A program made the translations under genes and the position numbers. The notes under the pieces were generated by a model. The model worked only from the letters and a program-made list of their open reading frames with translations, ran no database searches and had not been told where the DNA came from. This document shows, piece after piece, positions 61,321 to 64,000 of a stretch of DNA of 64,000 bases (the first letter of the stretch is position 1; every line of letters begins with the position of its first letter). This stretch comes from Hippophae tibetana (Eukaryota > Streptophyta > Magnoliopsida > Rosales > Elaeagnaceae), in NCBI GenBank assembly GCA_037013495.1, contig CM072810.1, positions 106,898,398 through 106,962,397 of the forward strand, given 5' to 3'.

Positions 61321-64000
61321 TGTGTGTATCTTTTTGTAAAAATATAATTTGAGTATCTATGTATATATCAAAGAAAAAAAATTGGGTACTTTTTTATAAA
61401 AAAATAATGATTTGTGTATCTATGCGTATAACCCACAAAAATTTGGGTGCCTATTTATAAATTTTTTTTGAATACCTATGTGTATAATTGGCAAAAAATT
61501 GGGCACCTTTGGGATCGTTTAGCTTCAATTTTTTACATCTATTACTACGACGTGAGCTCTATGCACTAAGGAGATCAAATACTTATAATTTAACAATTTA
61601 AATTATTAAGATTGAACACAATCTCTATATTTGATGCATGTGAGAAGTAGTTAAAAAAATAAATTTCATAAAAACTTAAGCTATTGGAAGAATGATTAAC
61701 TATATTTTTATATATTTATGAAATAAGTGCATATAAATATTATAGGCCCTCTTGTAATAAATTACATTTTTTAAATAATTGATTTAGTAATAATTTTTAA
61801 TATTTTATGAGAACTTAAAAGATGTGTACAAAAATCTGTAATTCTAATTTTTATAATATGATATATACTCTTATCTTATGGTGATTTAATTTTTTACACA
61901 TTTGTATAATTTATATACCATATAATAGGATTTAACTTAATGCTAAAACATAAATTACAAAGTGAATGTGTTTAATATGCGCTAACATAAAGGTACTTAC
62001 TAAAAACAATTCTTTATTCTCCAATCCCACAACTACTACCTAATGATCAAAATAAAATAAAAATAAAGACCGCAAAGTTGTCCCTTGTTACATTTCTCAT
62101 AAACTTTCGTTGAGAATGATCGTACGTATAATCTAATATTAATTATAGAACTAATGATACCTAGATCAGACTTATAGAAAATATCCAAAACGGGACATAA
62201 ATTAATACCAATTTGGTGAGCAACACAGGATAAGAGTTGCATGAAATGTTTAAATATAGATTTGATTATGGAATTATTTAATACATAATTACTAGTTTAG
62301 AAACAAAAAGCCTAAAATGGTTTTAGAATGGAATAATTATTTATAATGATGTAGTATTTTAGTCCAATAAAATTTAAAATTAGTGTTAATATTATTTTTA
62401 AAAAATCTAATATCTAATATATATAAAGTGAGAAAAAAATCTAATTAATAAGAATTATATTTTATAAATAATGAATGATACCACCTTTAAAATGAGATGA
62501 CACCAACGCTAATTCATTTTATAAGAATAAGGTGTGTTGAGCTGTTAGTTCATCGTATAGTATAATATTAATTAATTTTATCCAAGAAATAGCTTGGTCA
62601 TTACGAGATATAAATATATAAATCTTGAAAAAATTATTATGCTTTATCTCTTGATAGAATATTTAATTATATAATACAATTTCATTTTTTATACTTTCAT
62701 GCGAGGCGACTCGTACGGGGAGAATTAGGGAAATTGGGTTGGGTTAGGGTACTTTAACTTGGTATTTTTTTTATTAAGATATAATTTTTAATAATTTTGT
62801 AAATAAAATAAAAAAAATGATCCCTTTTATTATAATAAAATTACTATAAGTAAATAAAAATAAAATAATTAATATAATTTTTTTATTTTAAAAAATATCT
62901 TACATCTATATATCATATAAAATACAATTTTATTTATTATTAAATAGTTATAAGACAAATTTTTATAGGTTACAATCTCAATATACAATAAATGTTGACT
63001 TCTGATTGCCCAAAATATTTTTTGTCATGATTCTCCCTAGCATGCATATACGTTGGTTTTTAACATAAAACAATATATATGTTTTTTATTTTTAAATAAA
63101 TGATATACATATATTTTAAAAAAATAATTAAGTAATATAAAAATTGAATAATTAAAATAAAAAAATCAACTAAATAAATAATCTAGATTTGTTGACGACT
63201 CGACGGCAAGGAGAGAAGGACCCAATGTTAACTAAATAAATACTCATTTTTGTATAACCTCGTAATAATAGATCGAGTATATACACCATTCCGTACATTT
63301 AGTATGTATATGTTTTTCTTGCCAACATGTACACGTCTTTTTTGGGACTTGTACTGTATCTTTTATAATATTTTATGGATTTAAGTGCGCAAGCATATTT
63401 AAATAAATTAAAACAAGGGGCACAACATATTTAAATAGATTATAAAAAATAAAAATACAAGCATGTTTAAATAAATTTTAAAAATAATTAAAGTATATTT
63501 TTGGTTAAATTGATTGAATATGATATTTTCACAATTTAATTATTATTATTATTATTATTATAACTATTTTTTATTAATAACAATTTATTCAATAATATTG
63601 AAATAAAATATGATTAGATATATTAATAAATAGACAAATAGTCGTGCATTATTGCAGTAATAATAGTAATTTAATTTACAACAATATATTATTACACGTT
63701 ATAATTTACACACATGTAACAGCATAATTTGTTTTTTGTTTTTTCCAAAATAGCTTTGTGGTTTTTATTATGGAAATGTACCTTTGTTGGTGTCCTTTCA
63801 AATAAGAAATTTAATGTGGATACTTGTGGTTAAGATGTGTACGTTCTACACATCAAGCTATAATTTAAATAAAAACATTAATTTATTGTTTGATCCCGAA
63901 ATAATATTTGAATAAGTATTTTTATTTTTTTAAATCATGTTTTTTTCCAATGGTATTAACTATTAATAGATGAAGGGTATGAAAATTGTGAGAATCAATA
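61321..64000. other. AT-rich intergenic DNA to the right edge, no recognised gene
   Basis: 61,320-61,510 repeats a phrase around AAAAATTGGGTACC/TTGGGTGCC three to four times with TGTGTATCTATG spacers. No coding frame is supportable. The 68-codon minus-strand frame at 62,036-62,242 has no motif I recognise. Confidence 0.45.
63539..63560. repeat. ATT trinucleotide microsatellite
   Basis: About seven uninterrupted ATT units. Confidence 0.85.

Overview
The window is nuclear DNA from a flowering plant, most likely a eudicot. It is strongly AT-rich, dense in Ty1/copia retrotransposon remnants, MITE-like elements and microsatellites, and carries a spliced 18-exon triterpene cyclase gene plus a decayed piece of a plastid gene. 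No operons, CRISPR arrays or RNA genes were seen, and the species cannot be named from the sequence.

Layout: 1-557 is the end of a minus-strand LTR-like repeat with a GC-rich core; a second copy lies at about 49,290-51,145. 558-3,670 is a broken plus-strand copia element, 4,380-6,110 another copia remnant with a probable LTR, and 8,600-10,556 a minus-strand copia 5' half with a perfect primer-binding site. 11,128-11,571 encodes a probable secreted cysteine-rich protein. 11.6-19.1 kb is mostly featureless AT-rich DNA with one ACGTG-rich patch at 16.3-16.9 kb. 19,236-19,340 is a possible 34-residue membrane peptide gene. 22.4-23.8 kb is a tandem segmental duplication and 24.6-25.0 kb a MITE-like element.

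The main gene is an oxidosqualene cyclase on the minus strand, 43,731 down to 25,444. I reconstructed 18 exons with matching phases, totalling 2,268 nt and encoding 755 residues with no stop or frameshift. It resembles the lupeol/friedelin-type branch and has DCTAE at residues 482-486, but MLAYCR replaces the usual MWCYCR/MLCYCR. The gene hosts transposons: a 3.4-kb copia element sits in the last intron, separating the final exon from the rest by 4.2 kb, and a deleted copia element plus an LTR fold-back sits in intron 9. A 23-bp copy of exon 9 is trapped inside that fold-back.

43.8-49.2 kb is the gene's upstream region and intergenic DNA, with tandem repeats carrying ACGTG cores. 52,078-57,026 is a full-length but dead copia element with two LTRs. 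58,705-59,268 is a hAT-like MITE, 59,760-60,000 a plastid ycf2 fragment, and 60.6-61.3 kb a tandem array of about 180-bp units. The rest to 64,000 shows no gene.

I see no clearly new multi-gene system. The best leads are the variant cyclase with its transposon-laden introns and the two small secreted/membrane ORFs. All family assignments come from reading motifs by eye; no database search was run.
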